Shown one piece after another: positions 8,283-17,685 of a stretch of 64,000 nucleotides of DNA; the first letter of the stretch is position 1; every line of letters begins with the position of its first letter. The notes beneath the pieces were generated by a model. The model did not search any database, was not told the DNA's origin, and saw only the letters and a program-made list of their open reading frames with translations. Position numbers and translations under genes: made by a program. Origin of the DNA: Mycobacterium gordonae (GTDB lineage Bacteria; Actinomycetota; Actinomycetes; Mycobacteriales; Mycobacteriaceae); assembly GCF_017086405.1 (NCBI RefSeq), contig NZ_CP070973.1, positions 6,542,739 through 6,606,738 on the forward strand. Direction: 5' to 3'.

Positions 8283-9155
8283 TCATGCCCCGGAATGCAG
8301 ATGCAGAAGTGACAAGTGTGACCTCGACTCGGACGCGATCCGCTCCTCGCGCGCATAGAGCAAGCCGAAGGTGAACCCGTTCTCCCCTGGCGTCGTTCCC
8401 GCCACCGCCGCCATCCGGCGCAACACCTCGGTAGCCACCACGGCATCCTGATGATCACCGAGCACGGTTTGTATCTGCTTGTAATGCCGAACAACTCGTC
8501 TCGCCCGCCGATCCACGGGTTTTCGCAGCTCGGCGGCGTAGCGAGCGCGCTTCGCCGACTTGCGGGCCCTGTGCAGCATGTCGCCGGAACCATCTTCGAG
8601 CGCGGCCGCCAATCGCCGGTCCGCCTTATGCGCGGCCCGGGACGCTCTCTTGCGCAAGTCTTTGCGGCTTACTCCCGCGGCCACGGGCGGCCTCACCCGC
8701 CAATCCCGCAGCACCGCCAGCAAAGCCTGGTAACGGGTCGACTCCATCTCCGCGCCCACCCGATTGCGGGCGGGAAGTTCAACGGCGCGAAGGTCATTGC
8801 GAATGCGTGACTTGACCGGGCCCAGCACCAGCTCGTCGGGCAGTTCGTCGAGCGCCGCGGTGAAGCGGCGCAACTGGACCTGACAGTCGCGGACCTCACC
8901 GAGCAGGCCGGCGAACCACTTCAGTTCCTCGTCCAGGTCGCCGACGGCCGCTGCGTCCATCACCTTGCCGAATACCCGCAGGGTGCTGCGCAGCCGCCGG
9001 ATCGCCACCCGAGTGTCGTGGATGGGATCGTCACCTTCGCGAAGCCCCACCAAACCCGCGAATACCTGGTCGAGCTGCGCGCTCAGATAATCGACGACCG
9101 TGTCACAAGCTTGGTTCGCCACACCGCGAAGCATTGCCGCATACGCGGCCGCCAA
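8283..9155 (-). CDS. CHAD-domain protein
   Basis: About 290 residues of a helical CHAD (conserved histidine alpha-helical) domain. The signature IHDTRVAIRRLRSTLRVFGK contains the conserved His and basic residues, and a second motif ARKSAKRARYAAEL follows. CHAD domains bind inorganic polyphosphate and often target proteins to polyP granules. No CYTH triphosphatase domain is attached. Translation may start at TTG 9155, three bases after the stop of the Mce-associated gene, or at ATG 9134. The tight spacing puts it in the mce transcription unit as its last gene. Confidence 0.82.
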   Translation of the reverse strand: MAAAYAAMLRGVANQACDTVVDYLSAQLDQVFAGLVGLREGDDPIHDTRVAIRRLRSTLRVFGKVMDAAAVGDLDEELKWFAGLLGEVRDCQVQLRRFTAALDELPDELVLGPVKSRIRNDLRAVELPARNRVGAEMESTRYQALLAVLRDWRVRPPVAAGVSRKDLRKRASRAAHKADRRLAAALEDGSGDMLHRARKSAKRARYAAELRKPVDRRARRVVRHYKQIQTVLGDHQDAVVATEVLRRMAAVAGTTPGENGFTFGLLYAREERIASESRSHLSLLHLHSGA

Positions 9156-9158
9156 ACC

Positions 9159-9809
9159 TCACCGGCCCGGCACCTGCCCCGGGTCGAGCGGGCCGATCGG
9201 GTCCGCACCGGTGTGGCTGCCGGTCTTGGGCCCGATATCGGAGACCTGCCACTGACCGCCCACCTTGTTGACGGTGACCTGCAGCAGGATGAGCGACACC
9301 CGCGACTTCGGGTTCTGCAGGTTGCGGGTCGTCTGCGCGGCCGACACCACCACCTGGTAGACCTGCCCGGGCTGGGCCACCGCGTCAGTGGCCAGCACCT
9401 CACCCGAGGACGTCACCTGCGCCTGCGTCATGATGCCCTTGAGCAGTTCGGTGGCGTTGAGGTACTTGTCCTTGAGTGTCTGCGACACACCCTCTTCGAC
9501 CGATCGGAAGAAGGCGTCGGGGTCCTCGAAGGTGTAGGTCAGAGATTTCAGCGCGTAGTCCCTGGCGAGCTTGGCCGCCGCATCGCTATCGGCCTGGGTC
9601 TGCTGCAGAGCAGCCAGCTCACCGCTCACGCTGCGATACTTGTCGAACGCGAACCACCCGGCCGCGACAACCGCGACCAGAGCCAGCGCGACCAGCCAGT
9701 ACCGCTTGTCGCGCAATCGATTCGGCCGCGACTCGGCGGCCGCTGTGACCTCCACAGCAATCTCGATCTCGTCGAGCGTCTCTTTCTCATCAATCAACGT
9801 GTCACTCAT
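9159..9809 (-). CDS. Mce-associated membrane protein (Mas family)
   Basis: A 216-residue protein starting at ATG 9809 behind a strong GGAGGG site, overlapping the mceF stop through ATGA. It has an acidic cytoplasmic N-terminus, one membrane helix (YWLVALALVAVVAAGWFAF, about 37-56) and an extracytoplasmic domain typical of Mas proteins encoded at the end of mce operons. Known Mas proteins such as OmamA help stabilise Mce lipid importers. Only one Mas gene is present here. Confidence 0.85.
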   Translation of the reverse strand: MSDTLIDEKETLDEIEIAVEVTAAAESRPNRLRDKRYWLVALALVAVVAAGWFAFDKYRSVSGELAALQQTQADSDAAAKLARDYALKSLTYTFEDPDAFFRSVEEGVSQTLKDKYLNATELLKGIMTQAQVTSSGEVLATDAVAQPGQVYQVVVSAAQTTRNLQNPKSRVSLILLQVTVNKVGGQWQVSDIGPKTGSHTGADPIGPLDPGQVPGR

Positions 9810-10771
9810 CGGTGTCCCTCCGGAACGCTCACCTGCACGCGAACCTCGCCTGCATCGCTGAAAGTTGACTCCCACATGTCGACGAAATGCCCCGCGTCGA
9901 CCTTGAATCCGCGCAGCGGCGCGGTCGCCGGCTCCAATGCCGCGGCAAAGGTGCTCAGCGGTCCCGACAGCATGTCGAGGTATCGCCGGAGGTTGGCCAC
10001 CAAGGTGGGGACCGGTGCGCCGGGGGCGAACACGCCATCACCGGAATGGGCGTACACGTCGACCTCGTGGGTCAGCCTGGCCAGCGCCAAGATCGAGCTC
10101 GGCAGCATCTTTCCGCTGCGGCTGAGCACTCCGCCGACGTCCTGCTCGCTGATGTTGGTGGTCAATGTGGCGAGGTTGCCGAACAGCGCAGCCAGGATCT
10201 GCTTGTTGTCCCGCTCGATCTTGGCCACCCCGCCCGCGGTGGCCGCCAACGAGTCGATGGCGGCGTCGTTGCCGGAGAACACCTGCGACACGGTGCCGAC
10301 GATGTTGTTCACGTACGTCGGGTTGAGCACCGACAGCAACGCATTGGCCTTGGTGAGCAGGTCGCTCACCGTAACGGCGGAGGCCACCCGCTCGGCGGGG
10401 ATCACGGTGCCGTCGCTGAGGTAGGGCGGGGCGATATGTTGCGGCTTGAAGTCGATGTACTGCTCGCCGACAAGTGACAGGTTCTGGATGCTGATCGCGC
10501 TGTCCGCGGGGATCGAATGCCCCGGGTCGAGGTCGATCGACACCTTCAATCCGCTTGGGGTGGTGTGGATCCCCGACACCTTGCCGACCCTGATACCCCG
10601 CATCGTCACCTGCGACGTCGGCATCAACCCACCGGAAGTGTCGAGCATCAGCGTGAGCCGGGTGGGCTGGGCCGTAGGTTCCACCTTGAGCACCCCAAAC
10701 GTCAAATACCCCGCCCCCAACAGCGTTGCGATCACGAGAACCGCTACGGTTACCCCGGCATTGAATTTCAT
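9806..10771 (-). CDS. mceF: Mce-family protein, sixth gene (MceF position)
   Basis: A 321-residue Mce protein: N-terminal membrane anchor (VTVAVLVIATLLGAGYLTFG), then the MlaD/MCE domain with the core MRGIRVGKVSGIHTTPSGLK, then a helical tail. Mce subunits form the periplasm-spanning channel of actinobacterial lipid and sterol importers, powered by MceG encoded elsewhere. It overlaps mceE through ATGA. I do not assign an mce cluster number. Confidence 0.87.
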   Translation of the reverse strand: MKFNAGVTVAVLVIATLLGAGYLTFGVLKVEPTAQPTRLTLMLDTSGGLMPTSQVTMRGIRVGKVSGIHTTPSGLKVSIDLDPGHSIPADSAISIQNLSLVGEQYIDFKPQHIAPPYLSDGTVIPAERVASAVTVSDLLTKANALLSVLNPTYVNNIVGTVSQVFSGNDAAIDSLAATAGGVAKIERDNKQILAALFGNLATLTTNISEQDVGGVLSRSGKMLPSSILALARLTHEVDVYAHSGDGVFAPGAPVPTLVANLRRYLDMLSGPLSTFAAALEPATAPLRGFKVDAGHFVDMWESTFSDAGEVRVQVSVPEGHR

Positions 10772-11772
10772 GGCAGCATACCCATCGTCCGCATCGCCGA
10801 AATCGCCTCGTCCGCGCGGGTTCCCGGGTCGACCGACACGCTCAACCGTGGACTACCGTTGCTGTAGAACGGGATGAGTTTGTCGCGGATCAGCGCGACC
10901 ATCTTCTCGGTCATCGCAGGCAGTGAGGTGTCGGCAGCAGCGATGGTTCGAACCGTAGGCGTGATGTAAGACAGCATCTGCAGGAAATCGGGCGTGTTCG
11001 GTACGAACAACTCTCCGCCGTAACGGCCCAGATCCTGTGCGCATACCAGCAAGTGGACGATGCCGGGCAGTACGGCAGACATCGCCCGCAGTCGCACCGG
11101 CCCCTCATTGATCAGCCGGTCGAAGGCCCCGGTCTCGGCCAGCAAGTCGTTGCTGACACGTTGTGTGCTGGTTAGGATCTCGTCGATCTTGTCCTGGTTG
11201 GCCGCCAGGTCGCGCAACATTCCGGCGAGCTTCTGACGCATCCGGTCCAACTCGACCGGATCTTTCGAGAAGGCCTTGTTGAAATTGGCCACCGACTCTT
11301 CCAGCGTGTTCAGTGACCCGCCGGACACCAGGGTCGAGACCGAGCGCAAAATGTCTTCGACGTTGTCCGCCGGCACGGTATTGCGCAGCGGTATGGTGTC
11401 GCCCTCGTGCAGCTGGGTAGGTGCCGGGCGCTCCGCCGGCAACAGCGCAATGTAGATGTCGCCCAACACCGTAGCCTGACGCAACTCGGCTCGGGTGTTC
11501 TGGGGCAGCTTGACGCTATTGTCGACGTCGACGTAGGCGACGGCCGTGCTGCCCACCAACTGTACCCGGTCCAGGATACCCACCTGGACACCGCCGAGGT
11601 CCACCTTGGCCCGCGCCGGCAGATTCAGCACACTCGAGAACTCGATTTTGATGCTGTACTTGTCGATCGGCACGTAGGCCCCTGGAACCGGTAGACGCGT
11701 CGGGTCAAGCGAACAACCCGACAGCAGGCACGCGCAGGCCACCGACACCCCGACCAGCCACCGCCGCATCAT
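10768..11772 (-). CDS. mceE: Mce-family lipoprotein, fifth gene (MceE position)
   Basis: A 334-residue protein starting at ATG 11772 (or the next ATG, 11769), overlapping the mceD stop. A lipobox, ACACLLSGCSLDP, places it with the MceE/Lpr lipoproteins. The MCE domain core (KVDLGGVQVGILDRVQLVGS) follows. The longer open frame to 12057 lies inside mceD and has no Mce similarity. Lipid anchoring of the fifth subunit is a general feature of mce operons. Confidence 0.87.
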   Translation of the reverse strand: MMRRWLVGVSVACACLLSGCSLDPTRLPVPGAYVPIDKYSIKIEFSSVLNLPARAKVDLGGVQVGILDRVQLVGSTAVAYVDVDNSVKLPQNTRAELRQATVLGDIYIALLPAERPAPTQLHEGDTIPLRNTVPADNVEDILRSVSTLVSGGSLNTLEESVANFNKAFSKDPVELDRMRQKLAGMLRDLAANQDKIDEILTSTQRVSNDLLAETGAFDRLINEGPVRLRAMSAVLPGIVHLLVCAQDLGRYGGELFVPNTPDFLQMLSYITPTVRTIAAADTSLPAMTEKMVALIRDKLIPFYSNGSPRLSVSVDPGTRADEAISAMRTMGMLP

Positions 11773-12893
11773 GATGCCGCCCCGAGTAGCAGGTCGGTCA
11801 GACCGAGGGTGAGCGCATCGGACCTGGCTCCGGGTGCGCAGGCCGCCTCGGCGCCGGGCACCTGCCGCTGCTGTAGAACGGCACAGATCGCGCCGGCCTG
11901 CGACGGTGACATCGACACCTGCGGCGGGACATACGTGACACGGTGCGTACCCCAGGCCGGCTGATATTGCGCGGCAATCCAGTTGGTCACCGGCGGCAGA
12001 GCGTTGATGAAGCCGACGATCTGCGGGGTATAGGCGGTGAGGACGTCCCTGAGCCACGGGATCAGTCTGTCGCCGATGTTGTTATAGGCCCTGGGCCCGA
12101 AGCGGTTCAACGCATCGACCAGAAGCGGCAGTGAGTGCGCGAGATGCGCTAGCGCGGAACCGAATCCATTGGACAGACCCTCGATCATCCGCAGGCTTTC
12201 GGGCAAGGTCTGCAGCACCGTGGTGAAGGTGTCCCAGTGCGCCAGCAGGTCCGAGGTCAGAATCTCGCTGTTGGCCAGCAGTTGCCGGTATTCGGTGTCG
12301 GCATGGCCGGGGTCGCCCACGAGCGTCACCAGATCGCGCAGCGTCTGGTTGGTCTCCGGGCCGGTGCCCTCCAGGGAGCGACTCAGCGCCGCCAGACTCT
12401 GGTTGATCGCCTGGGCACCGGGCGCTTTCGCGGGGTCCGGGCCGTCACCCAGGATGGCGCCGGCGAGTTTGTCTACCGCAGAGAAGGTTTGGCTGACGCT
12501 GATCGGCGTCTTGGTCGACTCCAGCTTGATGCACTGCGCACCGGAAAACTTCGGACCACCGGCGTAGGGCTTGGTGAGTTCGACGTGCCGGTCGGCGACG
12601 ATCGACTGCGAATACGTCAGTGCTCCGACATCCGCCGGCAACTCGAGGTCGCCGGGCACAGTGAAGTCCACTTGCACGTAATCGGGCTTGTTGGCGATGG
12701 CGGTCACCGATCCCACATCAATGCCCAGCAATTGCACCTTGTTTCCCGGGTAAAGACCCACCGCGTCGCTGAATTCGGCGCACAACGCCCGGGTGGCAGG
12801 GGTCATCGCCTTGGCGCCGGTGATCGCGAGTGCGACGACTCCGACGATAGCGGCCAACACCGTGGCACCGATCCAAGCGGATTTGTTCTTCAT
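11769..12893 (-). CDS. mceD: Mce-family protein, fourth gene (MceD position)
   Basis: A 374-residue protein with an N-terminal anchor (WIGATVLAAIVGVVALAITG) and an MCE domain containing NKVQLLGIDVGSVTAIANKP. A long helical region follows, ending in a cysteine-containing tail. ATG 12893 lies one base after the mceC stop. The hydrophobic helical tail is expected to line a lipid-conducting tube in the assembled hexamer, by analogy with Mce1. Confidence 0.87.
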   Translation of the reverse strand: MKNKSAWIGATVLAAIVGVVALAITGAKAMTPATRALCAEFSDAVGLYPGNKVQLLGIDVGSVTAIANKPDYVQVDFTVPGDLELPADVGALTYSQSIVADRHVELTKPYAGGPKFSGAQCIKLESTKTPISVSQTFSAVDKLAGAILGDGPDPAKAPGAQAINQSLAALSRSLEGTGPETNQTLRDLVTLVGDPGHADTEYRQLLANSEILTSDLLAHWDTFTTVLQTLPESLRMIEGLSNGFGSALAHLAHSLPLLVDALNRFGPRAYNNIGDRLIPWLRDVLTAYTPQIVGFINALPPVTNWIAAQYQPAWGTHRVTYVPPQVSMSPSQAGAICAVLQQRQVPGAEAACAPGARSDALTLGLTDLLLGAAS

Positions 12894-12894
12894 C

Positions 12895-13908
12895 TCAGCA
12901 CTGCTTCACCATGTTGGGCAGACATACGGGCGGAGCATGCACGACTCGATTGCTCTGGTCCACGACCACGCCGTGTCCTTGCAGCATCGGCAAGAGGACA
13001 TTGACGATCTGAGTCAGGCCCTCACTGGCCTTGCCGACCCGCTCCGGGTGGGCCACCAGTGCGGTGACGATGTCGTCGATGCCATTGATCGACGGTGCCA
13101 ACTCACGGTTGTAGAACACCATGACCCGGTCGATGATGCGGGTCAATTCACCTAGCAGGGTGAAGAATTCGACGATATCGACCGACTTGGTGGTGTAGCG
13201 CTGCCCTACCAGCGCGAACTGCTCGATCAGAGCGGTGAGTTGCTGACGCCCGGACGCGAACGCGCTACTGGCGTCGTTGACGAAATCGAGGCCGCGATGA
13301 AAGTCACCGCTCATCTTGCTCAGCGATCCGGTCAACTCGTTGGCAGACTGTAGGATCTCGCGCAGCGCGTCGGGGTACTTGTTGGTCGCGCTGGCGAGTT
13401 CGGTGAACGTGTCGTGGATGACCTGGCCGTTGACATCCCGCAGGAAGGGCGTGACCGCCTGGATGATGTCGTTTCCCTCGAACGGGGTCTTGACCCGCTG
13501 GGGGGGAATAGTGTTGTGGCCCAACGGTGCACTTCCGTGCGGATCGAGCGCCACGTAATGACCGCCGAGCGGGGTCAGCAGCCGGATGTCCAACGTCGAA
13601 TCGGTCCCGATGGAGACCGACCGATCGACGTCGAACGTCATCTCGACGAGCGTCCGGTTCAGCCGCACGCCGGTGACCTTGCCCACCGGCACTCCGGCTA
13701 CCCGGATCTCATCGCCGACCCGCACCCCACCGGAGGTGGCCGAGTGCGCGGTATAGCTGGCCTGTCCCGCCGGGTTGACGTAGGCCAGCCCGGTGGTGAC
13801 CAACGCGACCACGATGGCGAACACACCCACGACGCCAAGCCGGCGATTACGCACCGCCTCGCCGCGATCGTCGAGCACGCGACGGTTCCGCAGGCTGATC
13901 ATCGGCAT
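12895..13908 (-). CDS. mceC: Mce-family protein, third gene (MceC position)
   Basis: A 337-residue Mce protein with an anchor helix (LGVVGVFAIVVALVTTGLAY) and MCE core VGDEIRVAGVPVGKVTGVRL. Two starts are possible: ATG 13908, or ATG 13902, which gives the ATGA overlap with mceB seen at most junctions in this operon and may be the true one. The tail ends in a conserved-looking cysteine pair region (PPVCLPNMVKQC). Confidence 0.87.
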   Translation of the reverse strand: MPMISLRNRRVLDDRGEAVRNRRLGVVGVFAIVVALVTTGLAYVNPAGQASYTAHSATSGGVRVGDEIRVAGVPVGKVTGVRLNRTLVEMTFDVDRSVSIGTDSTLDIRLLTPLGGHYVALDPHGSAPLGHNTIPPQRVKTPFEGNDIIQAVTPFLRDVNGQVIHDTFTELASATNKYPDALREILQSANELTGSLSKMSGDFHRGLDFVNDASSAFASGRQQLTALIEQFALVGQRYTTKSVDIVEFFTLLGELTRIIDRVMVFYNRELAPSINGIDDIVTALVAHPERVGKASEGLTQIVNVLLPMLQGHGVVVDQSNRVVHAPPVCLPNMVKQC

Positions 13909-14903
13909 ACCACCAAATCCTGCTGGGCGAAGGATACTTGGCCGATGCCGGGCAGCAGCATCTCGCCGTTCGAGCAGGTAAACGCCGGACGCTCGTCGTC
14001 AACCAGAGAATCCCGCAACCCCTGGATCAGGGTGGGGGTCAGGGACAGCCCGGCGATCACCGTCGGTGTCTGTGGGAACAGCCGGGTGGTCAGGCCGTAC
14101 AACGGAGACGTCGATGCGTCGAAACCGCGCTCCGCGGTTTGCAGCACCCGGACCAGGCTGCGCATCATCGGCAGTTCGATGTCGATCGAAGTGCGGAATT
14201 CCTCGGCTTTGGACGTGAACGTCGACAGCGCACCGTTGAGTGCGTTGATGAGGTCGAACAACTGCTGCGACTTCCCGCCGAGATCCTGTGACAGGTCGCT
14301 TAGGTTGTGCAACAGCATCGTGATGACGGCCTGCCGATTGACCGCGTACTTCGAGATGACGTCCAGATCTCGCAGCACCGGCCCGATTCCGGTGTCGTCG
14401 CCCTGGATGAGCCGTAGCAGGTTCTCCCCGAACTGGTTGAGCTGGGCCGCGTCGAGGGTCTGGAATACCGGCCGGAACCCGTTGAACAGCTTGGTGATAT
14501 CGAATGACGGCACCGTCTGGCCGACCGGGATGTTCGAACCGTTGGGCAGTCGTTCGCCAGCCGCGGACGTCTGAACCAGCTCGATATAGCGCTGGCCCAG
14601 CAGGTTCTGATAACGGACGGCCGCAACGGTGTTGCGATACACCGGATGCTCATTGAGCGCGCTGAAGTCGACCTTGGCCGTGCGGCCGTCGAGCCGGATT
14701 GCCTTCACCTTGCCGACCTGCACGCCGGAGATGCGCACGTCGTTGCCCACATCCAGCCCGGATACGTCGGTGAATGTCGCCGTGTAGTGCGAGACCACGC
14801 CGTTGACCGGACTGCGTAGCGCGGTGAGCAGCAGGATCGCGCACACGGTCGCCACCGCGGTGAACACCGATAGCCAAAAGACCGGCCTGGCAAGCTTTCT
14901 CAT
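13899..14903 (-). CDS. mceB: Mce-family protein, second gene (MceB position)
   Basis: A 334-residue Mce protein starting at ATG 14903 in an ATGA overlap with mceA; the extension to 15089 is within mceA. It has an anchor helix (VFWLSVFTAVATVCAILLLT), MCE core VGNDVRISGVQVGKVKAIRL, and a helical tail. It is a subunit of the predicted heterohexameric Mce channel. Confidence 0.87.
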   Translation of the reverse strand: MRKLARPVFWLSVFTAVATVCAILLLTALRSPVNGVVSHYTATFTDVSGLDVGNDVRISGVQVGKVKAIRLDGRTAKVDFSALNEHPVYRNTVAAVRYQNLLGQRYIELVQTSAAGERLPNGSNIPVGQTVPSFDITKLFNGFRPVFQTLDAAQLNQFGENLLRLIQGDDTGIGPVLRDLDVISKYAVNRQAVITMLLHNLSDLSQDLGGKSQQLFDLINALNGALSTFTSKAEEFRTSIDIELPMMRSLVRVLQTAERGFDASTSPLYGLTTRLFPQTPTVIAGLSLTPTLIQGLRDSLVDDERPAFTCSNGEMLLPGIGQVSFAQQDLVVCR

Positions 14904-15892
14904 CGTCGCGGCCCGCCGTCCAGGGAAACTTCGGTGCGCAGCCGGACCTGTCCGTCCACCACGATCAGGGCGCTGTCGGCGCGGTCGACAAGGCTGGACA
15001 GCCGGTCGTAGGCGGGGGCGAGACTGCCGGCCGCGAAGGACGCCGGTATGCCGATGTTCATGACCGCGTTGACGAACTGGACGATCCAAGTGTTGTGTTG
15101 CGCGGCGAGCTGTCCGACATCGATCAGCAACTGCCCGGTCTGGCCGAATACCAGGTTGGTCCGCTCGATGCCGCCGGGGCTGACCAGGGGGGTCAACCCG
15201 TCCACCAGGTTGGTGCTCAGTCCAACCACGGGCAGCGCGTCACCCAGCCCGTTGACGAACGATGCCAGCACCGAAAGTGATTGCGCGACAGGCATGGTGT
15301 CGGTGTCAGCGATGATCTTGGCCAGATCCGACCCCGCTCGGGCCAGCGGCTCGACGATGTCGGCGTGGCGACGCAGCACGTCGATGACGTGTTCGAATTC
15401 CGGGTTGTCGAAACTGCGGCTGAGCTTCTGACCCTGCCGCAACAGACCGGTGATCGATGCTGCCTGCACGTCGGCGCTCATCACCAGGGTCTGGTTTGAC
15501 CGCAACGGTGGCCCGTCGCCGCCGCTGACGAGTTCGACTGCGGCGGTGCCGAATACGTTTGACGAGGTGAATCTGGCTTTGGTGTCGGTGGTCAGCGCGC
15601 GGGCCTGGTTCGGATCGAGCACCACCGTCATCCGCTGCCTGTTGTAGCCGACCGATTCCAGCTCCTTGACCGAGCCGATGGCCAGACCGTGAAACTTGAC
15701 TTCGGCGCCCGGCCCCAGGCCCTCACCGATGGTGTTGGCGATCACGGTCAGTCTGAAAGTATCGTCGTAGTCGCCTTGCGCGGTTTGGTACAGCACGGTG
15801 CCTAGCACCGCCAACACGATGGCGACAACCAGCCCGCGAATTCTCAAGGTGGTCGCGGTCGCCCGTCGCGCGACCAGGGCACGAATCGTCAT
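14900..15892 (-). CDS. mceA: Mce-family protein, first gene (MceA position)
   Basis: A 330-residue Mce protein; ATG 15892 follows the yrbEB stop by three bases. It has an anchor helix (IRGLVVAIVLAVLGTVLYQT) and MCE core PGAEVKFHGLAIGSVKELES. Substrate specificity differs between mce clusters (Mce1 fatty acids, Mce4 cholesterol) and cannot be read from sequence. The neighbouring sterol genes hint at a sterol-like ligand, but only as inference. Confidence 0.87.
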   Translation of the reverse strand: MTIRALVARRATATTLRIRGLVVAIVLAVLGTVLYQTAQGDYDDTFRLTVIANTIGEGLGPGAEVKFHGLAIGSVKELESVGYNRQRMTVVLDPNQARALTTDTKARFTSSNVFGTAAVELVSGGDGPPLRSNQTLVMSADVQAASITGLLRQGQKLSRSFDNPEFEHVIDVLRRHADIVEPLARAGSDLAKIIADTDTMPVAQSLSVLASFVNGLGDALPVVGLSTNLVDGLTPLVSPGGIERTNLVFGQTGQLLIDVGQLAAQHNTWIVQFVNAVMNIGIPASFAAGSLAPAYDRLSSLVDRADSALIVVDGQVRLRTEVSLDGGPRR

Positions 15893-15895
15893 GCG

Positions 15896-16780
15896 CTACC
15901 CCGAAAGTCTCAGGCCAGGGTTGTTGCCCCAGAACACCAACGTGAGCACCATGTCGGCGACCACCACCGAGATCAGGCTGGCCCGGATCGCGCGGCCCGA
16001 AGCCTGGCCCACGCCCTCGGGACCGCCGGCCGCGTAATAGCCCTCGTAGCAATGGATCGCAACGATCAGCAGCACGAAGATGGCCGCCTTGATCACCGAA
16101 AGCAGCACGTCGGACGGTTGGATGAACGCGTCGAAATAGTGGTAGTAGGTGCCCGACGACTGGTGGTGTATCACGTTGACCACCAGGGAGCAGAACAGGT
16201 AGCTCAGCACCAGCGACATCAGGTAGAGCGGAACGATCGTGATGACGCCGGCGATGACACGCGGGGTGACCACGTAGGGAATCGAGGCAATCCCCTGCAC
16301 CTCAAGGGCGTCTATCTCTTCGGAGATCCGCATCGCGCCGATCTCGGCGGTCATCCGGGTGCCCGCTTGTGCGCCGAATCCGATCGCCGCGATCATCGGC
16401 GCCATTTCCCGGGTGTTGGCATAGGCGGAGATGAAGCCGGTCAGCGGACCCATTCCGACCATGTCCAGAGCCGCGTAGCCCTCGATTCCGACCGACGCTC
16501 CGATCGCCGCGCCCATAAACACCAACACGCCGACGGTCCCGCCGCCGACGATCAATGAACCGTTGCCCCAGATCATGTCGACCAGGATCGCCCCGGTATG
16601 ACGCCGGTAGCGGGTCACGGTGCGCGGTATCGCGCCCAGCGCCAGGATCAGGAAGCTGGCCTGATGCCCCAGACGCTCGAAGAACGACAGGCCCCGGTTG
16701 GCGACCCCCAGCGGCAGCCGCAGCACTGCGGCCCCACCACCGGGCCGGTACCGCGCCGGCCTTGCCACATACCCCGCCAT
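15896..16780 (-). CDS. yrbEB: YrbE permease subunit B of the mce operon
   Basis: A 294-residue MlaE/YrbE-type permease. It has the conserved segment MISEEIDALEVQGI in the form ISEEIDALEVQGIASIPYVV and several membrane helices. It pairs with YrbEA to form the transmembrane domain of an ABC-type Mce importer. The start ATG shares one base with the yrbEA stop at 16780. The N-terminus is Arg/Pro-rich and longer than in the family core. Confidence 0.9.
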   Translation of the reverse strand: MAGYVARPARYRPGGGAAVLRLPLGVANRGLSFFERLGHQASFLILALGAIPRTVTRYRRHTGAILVDMIWGNGSLIVGGGTVGVLVFMGAAIGASVGIEGYAALDMVGMGPLTGFISAYANTREMAPMIAAIGFGAQAGTRMTAEIGAMRISEEIDALEVQGIASIPYVVTPRVIAGVITIVPLYLMSLVLSYLFCSLVVNVIHHQSSGTYYHYFDAFIQPSDVLLSVIKAAIFVLLIVAIHCYEGYYAAGGPEGVGQASGRAIRASLISVVVADMVLTLVFWGNNPGLRLSG

Positions 16781-17685
16781 CAGCCCACCTTCGTCGGCAT
16801 CAGCGTGGTGACGAGTTCGGTGATCACCAGGTTCAGCAGAAAGACCGCGACCACGCCCAGCACGACGGCGGCGTTGACCGCGTCAGCCACTCCGCGCGGG
16901 CCGCCCCTGGCCTCCAGCCCCCGTTGGCAGGCGATCAAGGTGACGATCACGCCGAACAGCCATGTCTTCAACAGCGCAACGACGAGATCGGCTGTGGTGG
17001 CAAAGGATCCGAACGAGGCAATGTAACTGCCCGGGGTGCCGGACTGGAAGGCCACATTGATCACGTAGCCTGCCGACAGCCCCATGAAGATGATGAAGAC
17101 ACACAGGAACGGGGCCACCATGATCATCGCCGCCAAGCGCGGCGTCACCAGGCGTTGCACCGGGTTGATGCCCATCACCCGCAGCGCGTCGACCTCGTCG
17201 CGAATGCTGCGCGCGCCCAGGTCGGTGGTGACCGCAGCTCCCGCCGCGCCGCCCAGCAGCAGCGCGGCAACGATCGGCGCGGCCTGCCGGATGACGCCCA
17301 GACCGCCGGCCGCGCCGGAGATCGAGGTCGCACCGACCTGCTGAATGACGCTGCCCACCTGGACCGCAACGATGACGCCGAACGGAATGGAGATCAGCAG
17401 GGCGGGAATCGCGGTGACACTGACGATGAACGACGCCTGGCTGAGCGTGTCCCGCCACGGGTGACGCAGCCGGAACAGATCGGTGATCAGGTACACGGCG
17501 GACTGCACGGCCAGGTCGAAGAAGCGGCCGAGCGTCTGCAGCGATCCGTCGGCTTTTCGCACCGCTCGGCGGCCCGCCCTGACGATCCTCGGAGCGCTGC
17601 GGCGGCGCGCGACAGGCGCCTCGGATGCGACCGCCGCGTCCGTCGGCACACCGACCGCAACTGGGCAGGCAGACGAAAAAGACAT
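16780..17685 (-). CDS. yrbEA: YrbE permease subunit A of the mce operon
   Basis: A 301-residue MlaE/YrbE permease and first gene of the mce operon, ATG 17685. The core (ARSIRDEVDALRVMGINPVQ) is the family signature. About 45 extra N-terminal residues, including the basic stretch ARRRSAPRIVRAGRR, are absent from M. tuberculosis YrbE4A as I recall it. That argues this is not the mce4 operon but an additional non-tuberculous mce cluster. No cluster ATPase is encoded, as is usual, since MceG serves all clusters in trans. Confidence 0.9.
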   Translation of the reverse strand: MSFSSACPVAVGVPTDAAVASEAPVARRRSAPRIVRAGRRAVRKADGSLQTLGRFFDLAVQSAVYLITDLFRLRHPWRDTLSQASFIVSVTAIPALLISIPFGVIVAVQVGSVIQQVGATSISGAAGGLGVIRQAAPIVAALLLGGAAGAAVTTDLGARSIRDEVDALRVMGINPVQRLVTPRLAAMIMVAPFLCVFIIFMGLSAGYVINVAFQSGTPGSYIASFGSFATTADLVVALLKTWLFGVIVTLIACQRGLEARGGPRGVADAVNAAVVLGVVAVFLLNLVITELVTTLMPTKVG

